A DNA stretch of 64,000 nucleotides from Labilibaculum sp. K2S. Its GTDB lineage: Bacteria > Bacteroidota > Bacteroidia > Bacteroidales > Marinifilaceae. Location of the stretch: NCBI RefSeq assembly GCF_030372765.1, contig NZ_JAUCMW010000001.1, positions 372,001 to 436,000 on the forward strand, read 5' to 3'. Positions 27,004 to 36,897 of this stretch are shown piece after piece. Position numbers and translations under genes: made by a program. Below the pieces are notes generated by a model. It had not been told where the DNA came from. It ran no database searches and saw nothing but the letters and a program-made list of their open reading frames with translations. Numbering within the stretch: position 1 is the stretch's first letter; the number at the start of each line of letters is the position of its first letter.

Positions 27004-28506
27004 ATGACAAGCACAATATTGAAATATTTTTTATTTGCAGTTATTAGCACAGGCATTCTTAATGCATGCAATTTAATTGCAGGACAAAGCAATCAACAGA
27101 ATGGAGATGAAAATTTGCAGACGAATAGTCGAAGCAATAATAAGATTACTCTTGAAAAGGCAATTCAATATACTACCGCAAAAGAAGGGGATTTAAGATT
27201 CTCAAAATCTGATGACCTGTTGGTTGGGGATTTTAATCAGCCGGAAGAACATTTTTCCACTCTTATATTAGATGCAAAAAAGCGTTTTCAAATCATTGAA
27301 GGTTTTGGCGGTGCACTTACTGATGCTGCAGCAGAAACTTTTTATAAGCTTCCCAAAAACAAACAAAGCGAAATTCTAGAGGCTTATTTCGATCGTGAAA
27401 AGGGAATTGGCTATAGTTTGTGTCGTACTCATATTCATAGTTGTGATTTTTCAAGTGAAAGCTATGCTTATGCAGAAGTAAGCGGTGACACAAGTTTAGA
27501 TAATTTCTCCATAGAACACGACAACAAATTTAAAATCCCTTTCATCAAAGAAGCTTTGGCTAAATCAGGAAATGAAATGAAACTTTTCGCTTCTCCCTGG
27601 AGTCCTCCTGCGTGGATGAAAACCAACAACAACATGTTGGAAGGAGGAAGTTTAAAACCGGAATATTTCCAGACTTGGGCTGATTATTTCGTTAAATTCT
27701 TTGATGCTTATAAAAAGCAGGGAATTGATTTTTGGGGACTTACAGTTCAAAATGAGCCATTGGCAGTTCAACGCTGGGAATCCTGCATTTTTACTGCAGA
27801 CGAAGAGAGAGATTTTGTAAAAAACTATCTGGGGCCAACTCTTGAAAATAGTTTAATGGGGGACAAGAAAATTATTATCTGGGATCACAACCGAGGATTA
27901 ATGTACCAGCGTGCTCAAGTTGTTTTAGATGATCCTGAGGCTTCAAAATATATTTGGGGGACTGGTTTTCATTGGTATACCGGAGATCATTTTGAAAACG
28001 TAAAACTTGTATCCGAGGCATTCCCTGATAAGAAAACCATTTTCACTGAAGGATGTGTATTCCCGTTCGATTACAGTAAGCTGGGTGAATGGAGTTGGGG
28101 AGAAAAATATGGAGAGTCAATTATTCATGATCTTAATAATTCGGCTTCGGGCTGGGTTGATTGGAATGTTTTACTCGATGAAAAAGGAGGTCCAAATCAT
28201 GTTGCCAATTATTGTTACGCACCAATTATCGGAAATACAAAAACGGGTGAAATCACTTACATGAATTCCTATTACTATTTGGGGCATTTCTCAAAATACA
28301 TCCGTCCAGGTGCACAGCGTATCATTTGTTCTTCGAATGATGACAATATTCTGGCAACAGCTTTTGTAAATGAAGACAATAGCATTGCTGTTGTAGCAAT
28401 GAATCAAACTGATAAGCAACTTGAATTTAAAATATGGTTAGAAGGAAGAGGTACTCTGTCTGTTCTTCCTGCTCATTCAATTGCAACAATTGTTATTAAC
28501 GAATAA
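27004..28506 (+). CDS. GH30 glycoside hydrolase, probable beta-1,6-glucanase lipoprotein
   Basis: A retaining clan GH-A enzyme of 500 residues with a lipoprotein-like signal (STGILNAC, Cys about 22). GH30 hallmarks are FQIIEGFGGALTDAAAE near residue 95, SPWSPPAWMKTN near 198, the acid/base in TVQNEPLAVQRWE (Glu251) and the nucleophile in TIFTEGC (Glu349). A C-terminal beta-sandwich follows the barrel, as usual. In laminarin loci GH30 typically removes beta-1,6-linked branches, and that role is assumed here; glucosylceramidase or other GH30 activities cannot be excluded by sequence alone. It precedes the exported GH5-like gene. Confidence 0.9.
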   Translation: MTSTILKYFLFAVISTGILNACNLIAGQSNQQNGDENLQTNSRSNNKITLEKAIQYTTAKEGDLRFSKSDDLLVGDFNQPEEHFSTLILDAKKRFQIIEGFGGALTDAAAETFYKLPKNKQSEILEAYFDREKGIGYSLCRTHIHSCDFSSESYAYAEVSGDTSLDNFSIEHDNKFKIPFIKEALAKSGNEMKLFASPWSPPAWMKTNNNMLEGGSLKPEYFQTWADYFVKFFDAYKKQGIDFWGLTVQNEPLAVQRWESCIFTADEERDFVKNYLGPTLENSLMGDKKIIIWDHNRGLMYQRAQVVLDDPEASKYIWGTGFHWYTGDHFENVKLVSEAFPDKKTIFTEGCVFPFDYSKLGEWSWGEKYGESIIHDLNNSASGWVDWNVLLDEKGGPNHVANYCYAPIIGNTKTGEITYMNSYYYLGHFSKYIRPGAQRIICSSNDDNILATAFVNEDNSIAVVAMNQTDKQLEFKIWLEGRGTLSVLPAHSIATIVINE

Positions 28507-28615
28507 GCACAAACCCATCAGGAATAAATCTATACCAATGAAACTGCTGCTAAATAGTAAAAATATGTTACGACGACTTGAATATCAATCAGAAGGAAAA
28601 TACGGGAATTGTAAG

Positions 28616-31321
28616 ATGAAGATTTTTCTCAATCTCTCTTTTTTTATATTGTTGTTCCTTAGTTTTTCCGCTCCTGCTTTTTCGCAGGGATTTGTACATG
28701 TTAATGGAACAAGTATTGTCGATGGAAATGGAAACAATTTAATAATCAGAAGTATCGGAACCGGGAATTGGATGATTCAGGAAGGTTACATGATGCAGTC
28801 TTCGGATGTAGCTGGCACTCAGCATGAATTCAGAAATAAATTAATTGAAACAGTAGGAGAGGCCCGCACCAACGAATTTTATGATGTTTGGCTTTCAAAT
28901 CATTTTAGAAAAATTGATGTTGACTCGATGTCTGCATGGGGATTTAATTGTATACGTGTTGCAATGCATTACAAATGGTTTACTCCTGCCATCGAAAATG
29001 AACCTGTATCAGGCGAAATCACATGGACCGACAAAGGTTTCGACATGATAGATGATCTGCTTTCGTGGTGTGCTGATAATCAGATGTATTTGATTCTTGA
29101 CCTACATGGAGCACCCGGAGGACAAGGGAAAGATGCTGCTATCTCTGACTACGATTCTTCGAAACCTTCCTTATGGGAAAGTGATTTGAATAAAGACAAA
29201 ACAGTTGCACTCTGGAAAAAAATTGCTGAAAGATACAGCAACGAGCCATGGATCGGCGGGTATGATCTAATTAATGAGATCAATTGGACGTTTCCCGAAG
29301 GCAACAATTCCCAAATTCGTGATTTGTACGGTAAAATTACTGATGCCATTCGCGAAGTTGATAAAAATCACATCCTATTTATTGAGGGGAATTCGTTTGC
29401 CAATGATTATTCTGGTTTAACACCTGCCTGGGATGAAAATATGGTATACAGCTTTCATAAATATTGGACATACAATGATGTAAATGCTTTAAAATGGATA
29501 ACAGATTTTAGAGACGAGCAAAATCGTCCGGTTTGGTTGGGTGAAACAGGAGAGAATTCCAATACATGGTTCACAAATTTGGCGGCATTAGCAGAAAGCA
29601 ACAATGTGGGATGGTCGTGGTGGCCGGTGAAAAAATCAGGCATTAATAACATACTAAAGGTTGAAACGAATGCGGATTATTTGCAAATGATTGAGATGTG
29701 GAAAGGCAATGGTACAATGACTTCGGATGAAGCATTTAATGCGGTTATGACCTTTTCCAACAATCACAAATTTGAAAATTGTACAATCCAGTACGATGTA
29801 ATTGATGCCCTTATTCGTCAGCCTCACACAACAGAAACAAAACCATTTAAAACACATACAACAAGTCGAAAAATATTTGCTGTCGATTATGATCTGGGCA
29901 GAAACAACTACGCTTACTTCGATACAGATACTGCAAATTATCATCTAAATACCGGTGAATATAAGGCATGGAATCAGGGTTGGGAATATCGCAATGATGG
30001 TGTGGATATCGAGAAGTGTAACGATACGGAAACCAATGGTTACAATGTTGGTTTTGTGAAAAGCGGTGAGTGGTTACAGTATACCCTTAATTCGGAAGCT
30101 AATGCGGCCTATAAATTAGAAATCAGAACAGCTGGTACTGGTAAAGCGTCTATGCATATTGAGGCAAACGGTCAGATAGTTTCCGAAACGTTTGAACTTC
30201 CTTCTACGGGTAGCTGGACCAGTTATATAACCAGCACAATAAATAACATTATTCTGCCAAAGGGCATGGTTAAAATTAAACTTGTGTTTGATGGCGGGGA
30301 GCTGAATGTAAACCACTTTTCATTGATTGAGCCAGTCGAAATAAGCGCTGTTCCTTTTAAGCTGTTAAAAGCCGGTTCTGCGAAAATTGATAATGAAATA
30401 TTTCTTGATGTAAATCAGCCAATTACATCGGTTGAAAACGATATGAATATCAATGAATTTGAATTAACGGTTGATGGAGAATCTGTTTCCATTTCAGATT
30501 TTATTTTGGATCCGAATAACAGTCAGAAGATGATTCTAATTACTGAGAAGGATTTGTTTTATAATCATGAAATCAAACTTTCCTATACAGGAAACAGTGT
30601 AAAATCAGGTTCTAAAGAACTGGAGTCTTTTACGAATGTAATTGTCGAAAATAATTTCAACAGGCATTTTGAAATTCCTGGAAAAATTGAAGCGGAAAAT
30701 TTCATGACCAATAGCGGCTTTGAGTTGGAAGATTGTACAGACACAGGAAAAGGGAAAAACACTTCGTATGCTTCGGATGGCGATTATTTGGAATATCTTC
30801 TGTATGTGCCGGCAGCGGGAACTTTCACCATGAATTTCAGGCTTGCTACAGCAAAAAATGCAAAAATTCTTGTCTTGAACTCCGTGAACGGAGAAATGGT
30901 TTCCAATGAATCTGTTTCTTTTGGAAGTACCAATGGATGGCAATCCTGGCAAACAAAATCCATAACAATAGATCTCCCGAAAGGCAAAACAGTTTTACGC
31001 TTATTGTCTGAATCAGGAGAACACAATCTGAATTGGATTTCTTTTGATGACGGCACTGTTACAGGAATTGAGAATCCAATTCATGAGTCGAAATTTGAAG
31101 TATTTCCTAATCCGACGTCCAACATTTTAAATCTCAATTTTGAATCCTCTTCCAGCAGACAAATTAGTCTTTTTACGATGGGCGGAACGCAGGTGTTTTC
31201 TCAGTTGAGTTCTGAAAAGAGTCATTCTATTAACGTAAATGGATTTGCAACAGGTACATACCTGCTTACAGTTTCAGATGAAGACATGAACAAAACGGTG
31301 AAGGTTCTCATTGTTAAATAA
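28616..31321 (+). CDS. GH5-like glucanase with two CBM6-like domains and type IX sorting tail
   Basis: A secreted multidomain enzyme of 901 residues. I chose the ATG at 28616, which begins a clean signal peptide (MKIFLNLSFF...APAFSQ). An upstream ATG at 28538 and an open frame to 28481 overlap the GH30 gene and would add a non-signal leader. The GH5-type barrel (about 25-370) has acid/base in GGYDLINEINW (Glu221) and nucleophile in WLGETGENS (Glu310), resembling exo-beta-1,3-glucanases. Two CBM6-like sandwiches follow (about 420-580 and 680-815) around an Ig-like spacer. The last 80 residues form a type IX secretion sorting domain (FEVFPNPTSNIL ... GTYLLTVS), so the protein is exported across the outer membrane. 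Confidence 0.88.
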   Translation: MKIFLNLSFFILLFLSFSAPAFSQGFVHVNGTSIVDGNGNNLIIRSIGTGNWMIQEGYMMQSSDVAGTQHEFRNKLIETVGEARTNEFYDVWLSNHFRKIDVDSMSAWGFNCIRVAMHYKWFTPAIENEPVSGEITWTDKGFDMIDDLLSWCADNQMYLILDLHGAPGGQGKDAAISDYDSSKPSLWESDLNKDKTVALWKKIAERYSNEPWIGGYDLINEINWTFPEGNNSQIRDLYGKITDAIREVDKNHILFIEGNSFANDYSGLTPAWDENMVYSFHKYWTYNDVNALKWITDFRDEQNRPVWLGETGENSNTWFTNLAALAESNNVGWSWWPVKKSGINNILKVETNADYLQMIEMWKGNGTMTSDEAFNAVMTFSNNHKFENCTIQYDVIDALIRQPHTTETKPFKTHTTSRKIFAVDYDLGRNNYAYFDTDTANYHLNTGEYKAWNQGWEYRNDGVDIEKCNDTETNGYNVGFVKSGEWLQYTLNSEANAAYKLEIRTAGTGKASMHIEANGQIVSETFELPSTGSWTSYITSTINNIILPKGMVKIKLVFDGGELNVNHFSLIEPVEISAVPFKLLKAGSAKIDNEIFLDVNQPITSVENDMNINEFELTVDGESVSISDFILDPNNSQKMILITEKDLFYNHEIKLSYTGNSVKSGSKELESFTNVIVENNFNRHFEIPGKIEAENFMTNSGFELEDCTDTGKGKNTSYASDGDYLEYLLYVPAAGTFTMNFRLATAKNAKILVLNSVNGEMVSNESVSFGSTNGWQSWQTKSITIDLPKGKTVLRLLSESGEHNLNWISFDDGTVTGIENPIHESKFEVFPNPTSNILNLNFESSSSRQISLFTMGGTQVFSQLSSEKSHSINVNGFATGTYLLTVSDEDMNKTVKVLIVK

Positions 31322-31400
31322 GTGTTTCCAATACAAAGACCAATATTATAGCTTATTGCATTTTGCAATGTATGGAAAAGATCAAGTTAGTACTATAAAA

Positions 31401-31495
31401 CTGAGGTGATTCCATCGAAACCGGAGAAACCAGTACAAACAAGACCGTTTAAAAAGTTTCAAAAAAATTACCGAAAATAAATGGTTTCACCTCAG
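31401..31495 (+). repeat. Inverted repeat upstream of the SusCD-2 unit
   Basis: The arms CTGAGGTGATTCCAT (31401-31415) and ATGGTTTCACCTCAG (31481-31495) are complementary except at two positions and enclose 65 bp. A smaller perfect hairpin, ATTGCA-TTT-TGCAAT, lies at 31355-31369. The 264-bp gap 31322-31585 has no gene. The repeat may be an operator region or a small insertion. Confidence 0.5.
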
Positions 31496-31585
31496 CAATA
31501 TACTTGATTTCAACCTCGAACGATATAGTGTTCTTCAGTTTTTCATTATTGTAAGAACGAATAATTATAAAGTAAAAAGCTTACT

Positions 31586-32047
31586 ATGAGATTAATAAAA
31601 TATGTCTGTTGTTTCATCATGATTCTTGCTTTCACAAATTGTGGCAGCAGTGATGGAGGAGATGATCCTAAACCAGACCAAACAAAACCTGCAATAACAA
31701 TTATTAGTCCGTCATTGAATGCCTCGATTGCTGCTGGAAGTATTCTTCAGTTAAACATTGATCTGACTGATGATACAGCTCTTGATAACTACGTGTTAAA
31801 AATTAGCTTGTCAGGTACCAAATCTGTAAAGACAGTGAAAGAGTTTTCCTTCAATAGTATTACAGATACAGATTCTAATGGCAATTCCTTACCAAATATC
31901 ACAGGGAAAAAATCAGTCAAACTTAATTTTGGAATTGCCATCACCGAAAAGGCACAAGAGGGAAACTACTCTCTTACTGTTTCTGTTTCGGATAAAGCTG
32001 GAAATCAGCAAGAAGAAGATATTGGGTTTTCAATTACCCGAATATAA
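31586..32047 (+). CDS. Small Ig-like lipoprotein (DUF4625-like)
   Basis: A 153-residue protein with a lipoprotein signal (LAFTNCGSSDGG, Cys about 20), an acidic linker and one beta-sandwich of the DUF4625 / bacterial Ig type, visible from KPAITIISPSLNASI through DNYVLKISL to YSLTVSVSDKAGN. No enzyme motif is present. Members are often encoded beside SusCD pairs or metal-responsive outer-membrane systems, and the function is unknown. It is 76 bp upstream of the second SusC and probably the first gene of that operon. The DUF name is from memory, while the lipoprotein and Ig-like reading is from the sequence. Confidence 0.7.
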   Translation: MRLIKYVCCFIMILAFTNCGSSDGGDDPKPDQTKPAITIISPSLNASIAAGSILQLNIDLTDDTALDNYVLKISLSGTKSVKTVKEFSFNSITDTDSNGNSLPNITGKKSVKLNFGIAITEKAQEGNYSLTVSVSDKAGNQQEEDIGFSITRI

Positions 32048-32123
32048 TTACCGTGGATCCGGAAGCTAACAGACAGATCCATTTATTAAAAAAAAATTAA
32101 CTAATCATCTTAACTAATTATCT

Positions 32124-35100
32124 ATGAAAAAAACAGTCTTGTTTTTAGTTTTGGCATTATTTTGCTTGCAAACCTTTGCACAAAAGCATGTCGTAACAGG
32201 TATGGTGGCCTCATCAGAGGATGGTATACCATTGCCGTTTGCCTCGGTAGTGATTAAAGGTACTACAATCGGCACTACTACCGATATGGATGGAAAATAT
32301 CAGATTGAGATCTCAAATGATGGGATACTGGTATTTTCGCTGATCGGTTTTAGCTCACAGGAAATTGTGGTGGGAAATAAAACCGAAGTGAATGTAGTTT
32401 TAAATGTGGAAACAACAGGACTTGACGAAGTTATTGTTGTTGGTTACGGAGTGCAGAAAAAGAGTGTTTTAACTGCTTCAATTGCGAAAGTTTCAGCAGA
32501 TGATTTAGGAAATATTGCACCCGTTCGCATCGATAATGCTCTGAAAGGATTGGCCTCAGGAGTAACTGTCACATCATCTTCCGGACAGCCGGGAGCTTCT
32601 TCGCAAGTACGAATTCGTGGTATTGGTACGATTAATAATAGTGATCCGTTATATATTGTTGATGGTATGCCAATTGATGGAGGAATAGATTATTTAAATC
32701 CAAGTGATATTCAGTCTGTTGAAGTTCTAAAGGATGCTGCATCAGGAGCAGTATATGGTGCCCGTGCTGCTAATGGAGTTATTCTGATAACTACAAAAAG
32801 TGGAGATAAAGGCAAAATATCTGTAAAATATGATTTCTCAAGAGGTTGGCAAAGCAAATGGAATAAAAGGGATGTGTTAAATGCCCAACAATATGCTTTA
32901 CTGATAAATGAAGGTTTAGTTAATTCAGGTGAAACTGCAAGATATGATAATCCTTATGCATTGGGTAGGGGTACAGATTGGCAGGATATGGTTTTTTATG
33001 ACAATGCCCCTGTTGAAAACCATCAATTGAGTGTTAGCGGTGGATCCGATAAAGTTCTATATTATTTCTCTGCAGGTTATTATAAGCAGGATGGAATCGT
33101 TGGTGGAAATTTTGACCGTTCCAATTATGAGAGAATCTCATTAAGGTCAAATACAACATACCATCTTTTGGATAATATGGAGCGTAATTTTTTAAATAAA
33201 TTAACAGTTGGAATTAATGTTGCCTATTCAAGAATAAACTCTAAAGGTATTGGAACAAACTCGGAGTATGGTTCAGCACTTGGAGGAGCAATCTCATTCT
33301 CACCATTGTTAGGTTTGTATGAAGAGGATCAGGCCACGGCTGCAACCCTTCATCCAACGGCGGTTCGTGACCCAAAGAATGGGTTAATTTATACAATCGC
33401 TGGTGACGACTATAACGAAATCACTAATCCGGTCGCTCAGCTGGCTTTACCTGGTGATGAGAATAACTCGGACAAGTTAGTGTCGTCATTTTGGGGTGAA
33501 TTAACGGTTTGGGACAATTTAAAGATTAAATCTTCATTTGGAACTGATCTGGCATTTTGGGGTAATGATGGTTGGACACCTGAATATTATTTAGGTAAAT
33601 CTGCTTATTCTGATTATTCAAAAGTTTGGTCGAGTATGAATCGTGGATTTACTTGGCAGGTGGAAAATATCTTATCATACGAAAAGAGTATTGCCGACAA
33701 GCATAATTTTAACGTAATGTTAGGGCAATCGGCTAAAAAAACAACAGGTCGTGGTTTAGGCGGAAGTAATAAATTTATGGTTGAAGAAAATGGAGACAAA
33801 GCCAATATTGATTTTACTACCGGAACAGCTGCAAATGGAGACCAAACAGTTGGAGGAGGAGCTTGGAGCCCGCATACTTTAGCGTCAATGTTTGCCCGGT
33901 TAAGCTATAACTTTTCAGAGAGATACATGTTTCAGGCCACTATTCGTAGAGATGGTTCATCTAATTTTGGTCCAGGAAAAAAATATGGTGTGTTCTCCTC
34001 AATTTCACTTGGATGGAATATTACAAATGAGGCATTCATGGAATCACGTCCAGAGTGGTTAACTTCTTCTAAACTGAGAGCTTCATGGGGTAAAAATGGT
34101 AATGAAAATATCGGGGCTTTTGGTTATACCGCCCTTACTTCAACAGGTAATAATTATGCTTTTGGACCAGGAAATGGAACATTAGTAAATGGAACAAAAG
34201 CATCTGGGCTGGCTAATACTTCATTAGCATGGGAAGAATCGGAACAAACCGACATAGGACTTGATTTAGGATTCTTAAATAATGCATTGACATTTACAGT
34301 TGATTACTATGAGAAGAAAACCAATGGAATGTTGATGACGATGTCGATTCCTTCTTATGTGGGAGAATCAAAACCAACAGGTAATGTTGGAGATATGAAA
34401 AACTGGGGTGTTGAATTTGATTTAGGCTATAGATTCAAGCTTGGTGATTTCAACTTTAACATTAGAGGAAACGCTTCTTATCTTGAAAACGAATTGGTTA
34501 ATCTGGGAAATGCAGATGGTTTTGCTAATTACGATAGCTATGCTAATGTTGGAACTATTTCGAGAGCCCAAAATGGTATGCCGTTCCCATATTTTTATGG
34601 ATATAAAACAGATGGTATTTTCCAAAATTATGCAGAAATTAATTCACATGTGAATAATGAAGGTGGCTTAATCCAAGCGAATGCAGTTCCTGGAGATGTA
34701 AGGTTTGTGGATTTGAATGGAGATGGCTCTATTGGAGATGATGACCGCACAATGATTGGAAAGGGTATGCCTGATTGGACATACGGTATAAACTTTGGAA
34801 TTGATTTTAAAGGCTTTGATTTTAGCATGATGCTGCAGGGGACTGTTGGTAACGATATTTATGATGCTACTCGACGTACAGACTTGCGTTATATCAATTT
34901 ACCTGCCTATATGTTAGATCGTTGGATAGGAGAAGGAACTTCCAATACAATTCCGAGGTTTTCATTTTCAGATAATAATGGCAACTGGTTATCATCTGAC
35001 CTCTATGTTAAAGATGGCGATTATATGCGCATTAAAAATGTGACATTAGGTTATACTCTACCCAAAAATATTGTCAATAAGGCATTTGTAAATAGTTTGC

Positions 35101-35252
35101 GCTTCTATGTTGCAGCAGAGAATCTTTTCACTTTCACAAAATACGACGGTTTTGATCCTGAAATTTCTTCAGGAGGTACTTCTCTTGGTATTGATCGCGG
35201 AATATATCCTCAGGCAAGAACATATACAGTTGGTTTAAACCTGTCTTTTTAA
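32124..35252 (+). CDS. SusC/RagA-family TonB-dependent outer-membrane transporter, pair 2
   Basis: A 1042-residue outer-membrane importer. It has a signal peptide ending at QTFAQ, a CarboxypepD_reg-like domain (about 24-105), TonB-box/plug start (LDEVIVVGYGVQKKSVL) and a barrel ending in YTVGLNLSF. The N-terminus and the late segment FPYFYGYKTDGIFQN closely match SusC-1, but the barrels are well diverged, so the two pairs probably take different sizes or linkages of glucan. It forms an operon with the SusD 19 bp downstream. The leader just before the ATG resembles that of SusC-1. Confidence 0.95.
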   Translation: MKKTVLFLVLALFCLQTFAQKHVVTGMVASSEDGIPLPFASVVIKGTTIGTTTDMDGKYQIEISNDGILVFSLIGFSSQEIVVGNKTEVNVVLNVETTGLDEVIVVGYGVQKKSVLTASIAKVSADDLGNIAPVRIDNALKGLASGVTVTSSSGQPGASSQVRIRGIGTINNSDPLYIVDGMPIDGGIDYLNPSDIQSVEVLKDAASGAVYGARAANGVILITTKSGDKGKISVKYDFSRGWQSKWNKRDVLNAQQYALLINEGLVNSGETARYDNPYALGRGTDWQDMVFYDNAPVENHQLSVSGGSDKVLYYFSAGYYKQDGIVGGNFDRSNYERISLRSNTTYHLLDNMERNFLNKLTVGINVAYSRINSKGIGTNSEYGSALGGAISFSPLLGLYEEDQATAATLHPTAVRDPKNGLIYTIAGDDYNEITNPVAQLALPGDENNSDKLVSSFWGELTVWDNLKIKSSFGTDLAFWGNDGWTPEYYLGKSAYSDYSKVWSSMNRGFTWQVENILSYEKSIADKHNFNVMLGQSAKKTTGRGLGGSNKFMVEENGDKANIDFTTGTAANGDQTVGGGAWSPHTLASMFARLSYNFSERYMFQATIRRDGSSNFGPGKKYGVFSSISLGWNITNEAFMESRPEWLTSSKLRASWGKNGNENIGAFGYTALTSTGNNYAFGPGNGTLVNGTKASGLANTSLAWEESEQTDIGLDLGFLNNALTFTVDYYEKKTNGMLMTMSIPSYVGESKPTGNVGDMKNWGVEFDLGYRFKLGDFNFNIRGNASYLENELVNLGNADGFANYDSYANVGTISRAQNGMPFPYFYGYKTDGIFQNYAEINSHVNNEGGLIQANAVPGDVRFVDLNGDGSIGDDDRTMIGKGMPDWTYGINFGIDFKGFDFSMMLQGTVGNDIYDATRRTDLRYINLPAYMLDRWIGEGTSNTIPRFSFSDNNGNWLSSDLYVKDGDYMRIKNVTLGYTLPKNIVNKAFVNSLRFYVAAENLFTFTKYDGFDPEISSGGTSLGIDRGIYPQARTYTVGLNLSF

Positions 35253-35271
35253 CGATTAAAAACTTAAAGTA

Positions 35272-36780
35272 ATGAAGAATAAATATATTTTAATTTGCAG
35301 CTTATTTTTTATCCTTTTGGGTTCTTGTAAAGAGGAGTTCCTTGAAGTAGATTCGGCAAGCAGCGTATTGATAGATGATTATTATACAACTGAGGATCGT
35401 ATATTTGAAGCACTTGTTGCTGCTTATGATCCATTAGCCTGGACAGATTATGCCTGGGGACAATATACTCAACTTAACTTAGTGTCAGATGTAATGTCAG
35501 ATGATGTTTTTGTTGGAGGAAATGACCAGGGTGACTTGCCTTTTCTGCATAAGATGTTTAATTACGAAGCGACACCGGAAATTGTTTGCAGCGATTTATG
35601 GACCACTTTTTATTCAGGAGTAAAGCGTGCTAACGCTGTTTTGGAATATATGGATGATGTACAGGATATTTCCGAATCAAACAAAGAACTTTACATTGCT
35701 GAAGCTAAAGTATTGCGGGCTTACTATTATATGTGGTTATGGAAACTTTGGGGTAATATTCCATATTATGAAACCAATCTCGATTTTCCGTATACAACAA
35801 CTCAGTTAACTGCCGATGAAGTTTATGAAGGTATAGTCACAACATTAGAAGATGTGATTGCTAATGGAGGATTATCAATAAAAACTACTTCTGAAAATAC
35901 AGGACGAGTGTCCTTGGCTATGACTTATATGGTATATACTGAAGTGGTGATGTATCAGAATGATGAAAGTCGCTATTCAACAGCTTTGGCTTACATGAAT
36001 GAAATTATTGCAAGTCACCAGTATATCTTGAATGATGATTTTGCAGGAATTTGGGAAGAAAGTGGAGAATGGACTAAGGAATCTATATTTGAAGTGAACT
36101 ATTTTAGTGTTAATGGAGGAAAAGATTGGGGGAGTGCCATCGGTGATGGGGGTACTGTTTATCCTAAATTGATTGGTATTAATAGTTTATCAGGAAGTGA
36201 TGATTTTGATGGAGGTTGGGGATTTGAACCTGTCCGTCAGGAAGCATATGATTTGTACGAGGATAATGACCAACGTAAAAATGGTGGAATTTTAAATTTT
36301 GCAACTTATGCAGCTCAAACCGGAGCTACTTACGAAGGACGTTATCAGGACACAGGAAACTTTTTGAAAAAATACCTTCCAAGAGCTAACGGAAATGCCG
36401 GTTATGCGGGTTCTGCGGATATGAATTACAACAATAACCTTAGGGTTTATCGATATGCTGAAACACTACTTAACGCCGCTGAATTATTAGCACGTGGAGT
36501 ATCAGGAACAGGAAGTGCTCAAACTTATTTAGATGAAGTCCGGGATAGGGCAGGTGTAGGTAGTATTACTGCTACTGTTGATAATATCATTAAGGAACGT
36601 CATCTTGAGTTTGTGGGTGAAGGTAAGCGCTATTGGGATTTGGTTCGTACCGGAATGGCAGCAACAGTACTTGCTCCAAACCAGTACAGAAAAAACACTT
36701 GGACAGAGAATAAAAAACATCTGCCTATTCCGCAGGCCGAGATGGATTCAGATAGCGGTTTAACTCAAAATCCTTATTAA
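35272..36780 (+). CDS. SusD/RagB-family surface glycan-binding lipoprotein, pair 2
   Basis: This is the SusD partner of the second SusC, 502 residues, with lipobox ILLGSCKEE (Cys about 19). The SusD C-terminal motifs are clear: VYRYAETLLNAAELLARG, then KERHLEFVGEGKRYWDLVRTG and a late PIPQAEMD. The barrel-capping and glycan-capture role is known for the family, and beta-glucan as ligand is inferred from the locus. As in pair 1, the gene is followed directly by a leader element (copy B) and then a surface lipoprotein gene, so the module order is the same. Confidence 0.95.
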   Translation: MKNKYILICSLFFILLGSCKEEFLEVDSASSVLIDDYYTTEDRIFEALVAAYDPLAWTDYAWGQYTQLNLVSDVMSDDVFVGGNDQGDLPFLHKMFNYEATPEIVCSDLWTTFYSGVKRANAVLEYMDDVQDISESNKELYIAEAKVLRAYYYMWLWKLWGNIPYYETNLDFPYTTTQLTADEVYEGIVTTLEDVIANGGLSIKTTSENTGRVSLAMTYMVYTEVVMYQNDESRYSTALAYMNEIIASHQYILNDDFAGIWEESGEWTKESIFEVNYFSVNGGKDWGSAIGDGGTVYPKLIGINSLSGSDDFDGGWGFEPVRQEAYDLYEDNDQRKNGGILNFATYAAQTGATYEGRYQDTGNFLKKYLPRANGNAGYAGSADMNYNNNLRVYRYAETLLNAAELLARGVSGTGSAQTYLDEVRDRAGVGSITATVDNIIKERHLEFVGEGKRYWDLVRTGMAATVLAPNQYRKNTWTENKKHLPIPQAEMDSDSGLTQNPY

Positions 36781-36798
36781 AGAACAAAATATAATTAT

Positions 36799-36897
36799 AT
36801 GAAACGTCCATGCCAAAGTGATTTTGACACACAGGGGGATTGATTATTCCAGCATGGTAAGTTCCATATGGCAAACACACAAAATTATAATCATATG
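36799..36897 (+). repeat. Start-codon leader element, copy B
   Basis: ATG to ATG is 96 bp, exactly as in copy A. It starts ATGAAACGTCCATGCC, and its upstream frame ends after 14 codons (MKRPCQSDFDTQGD, then TGA). Possible pairings are CCATGC 36808-36813 with GCATGG 36852-36857, and GGGAT 36836-36840 with ATTCC 36846-36850. The left flank (ATAATTATATGAAACGT) nearly repeats the right end (ATAATCATATGAAACGT), so the element is bounded by a direct repeat that contains the gene start. Confidence 0.75.

Noticed and set aside
28481..28615. Longer N-terminus for the GH5-like enzyme
   Set aside because: It overlaps the GH30 gene and precedes a typical signal peptide that starts at 28616.
36868..36894. 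ATG at 36868 as start of the SusCD-2 surface lipoprotein
   Set aside because: It lies inside leader copy B and would add nine polar residues before the signal peptide; copies C and D show that this stretch is not conserved as a reading frame into the gene.
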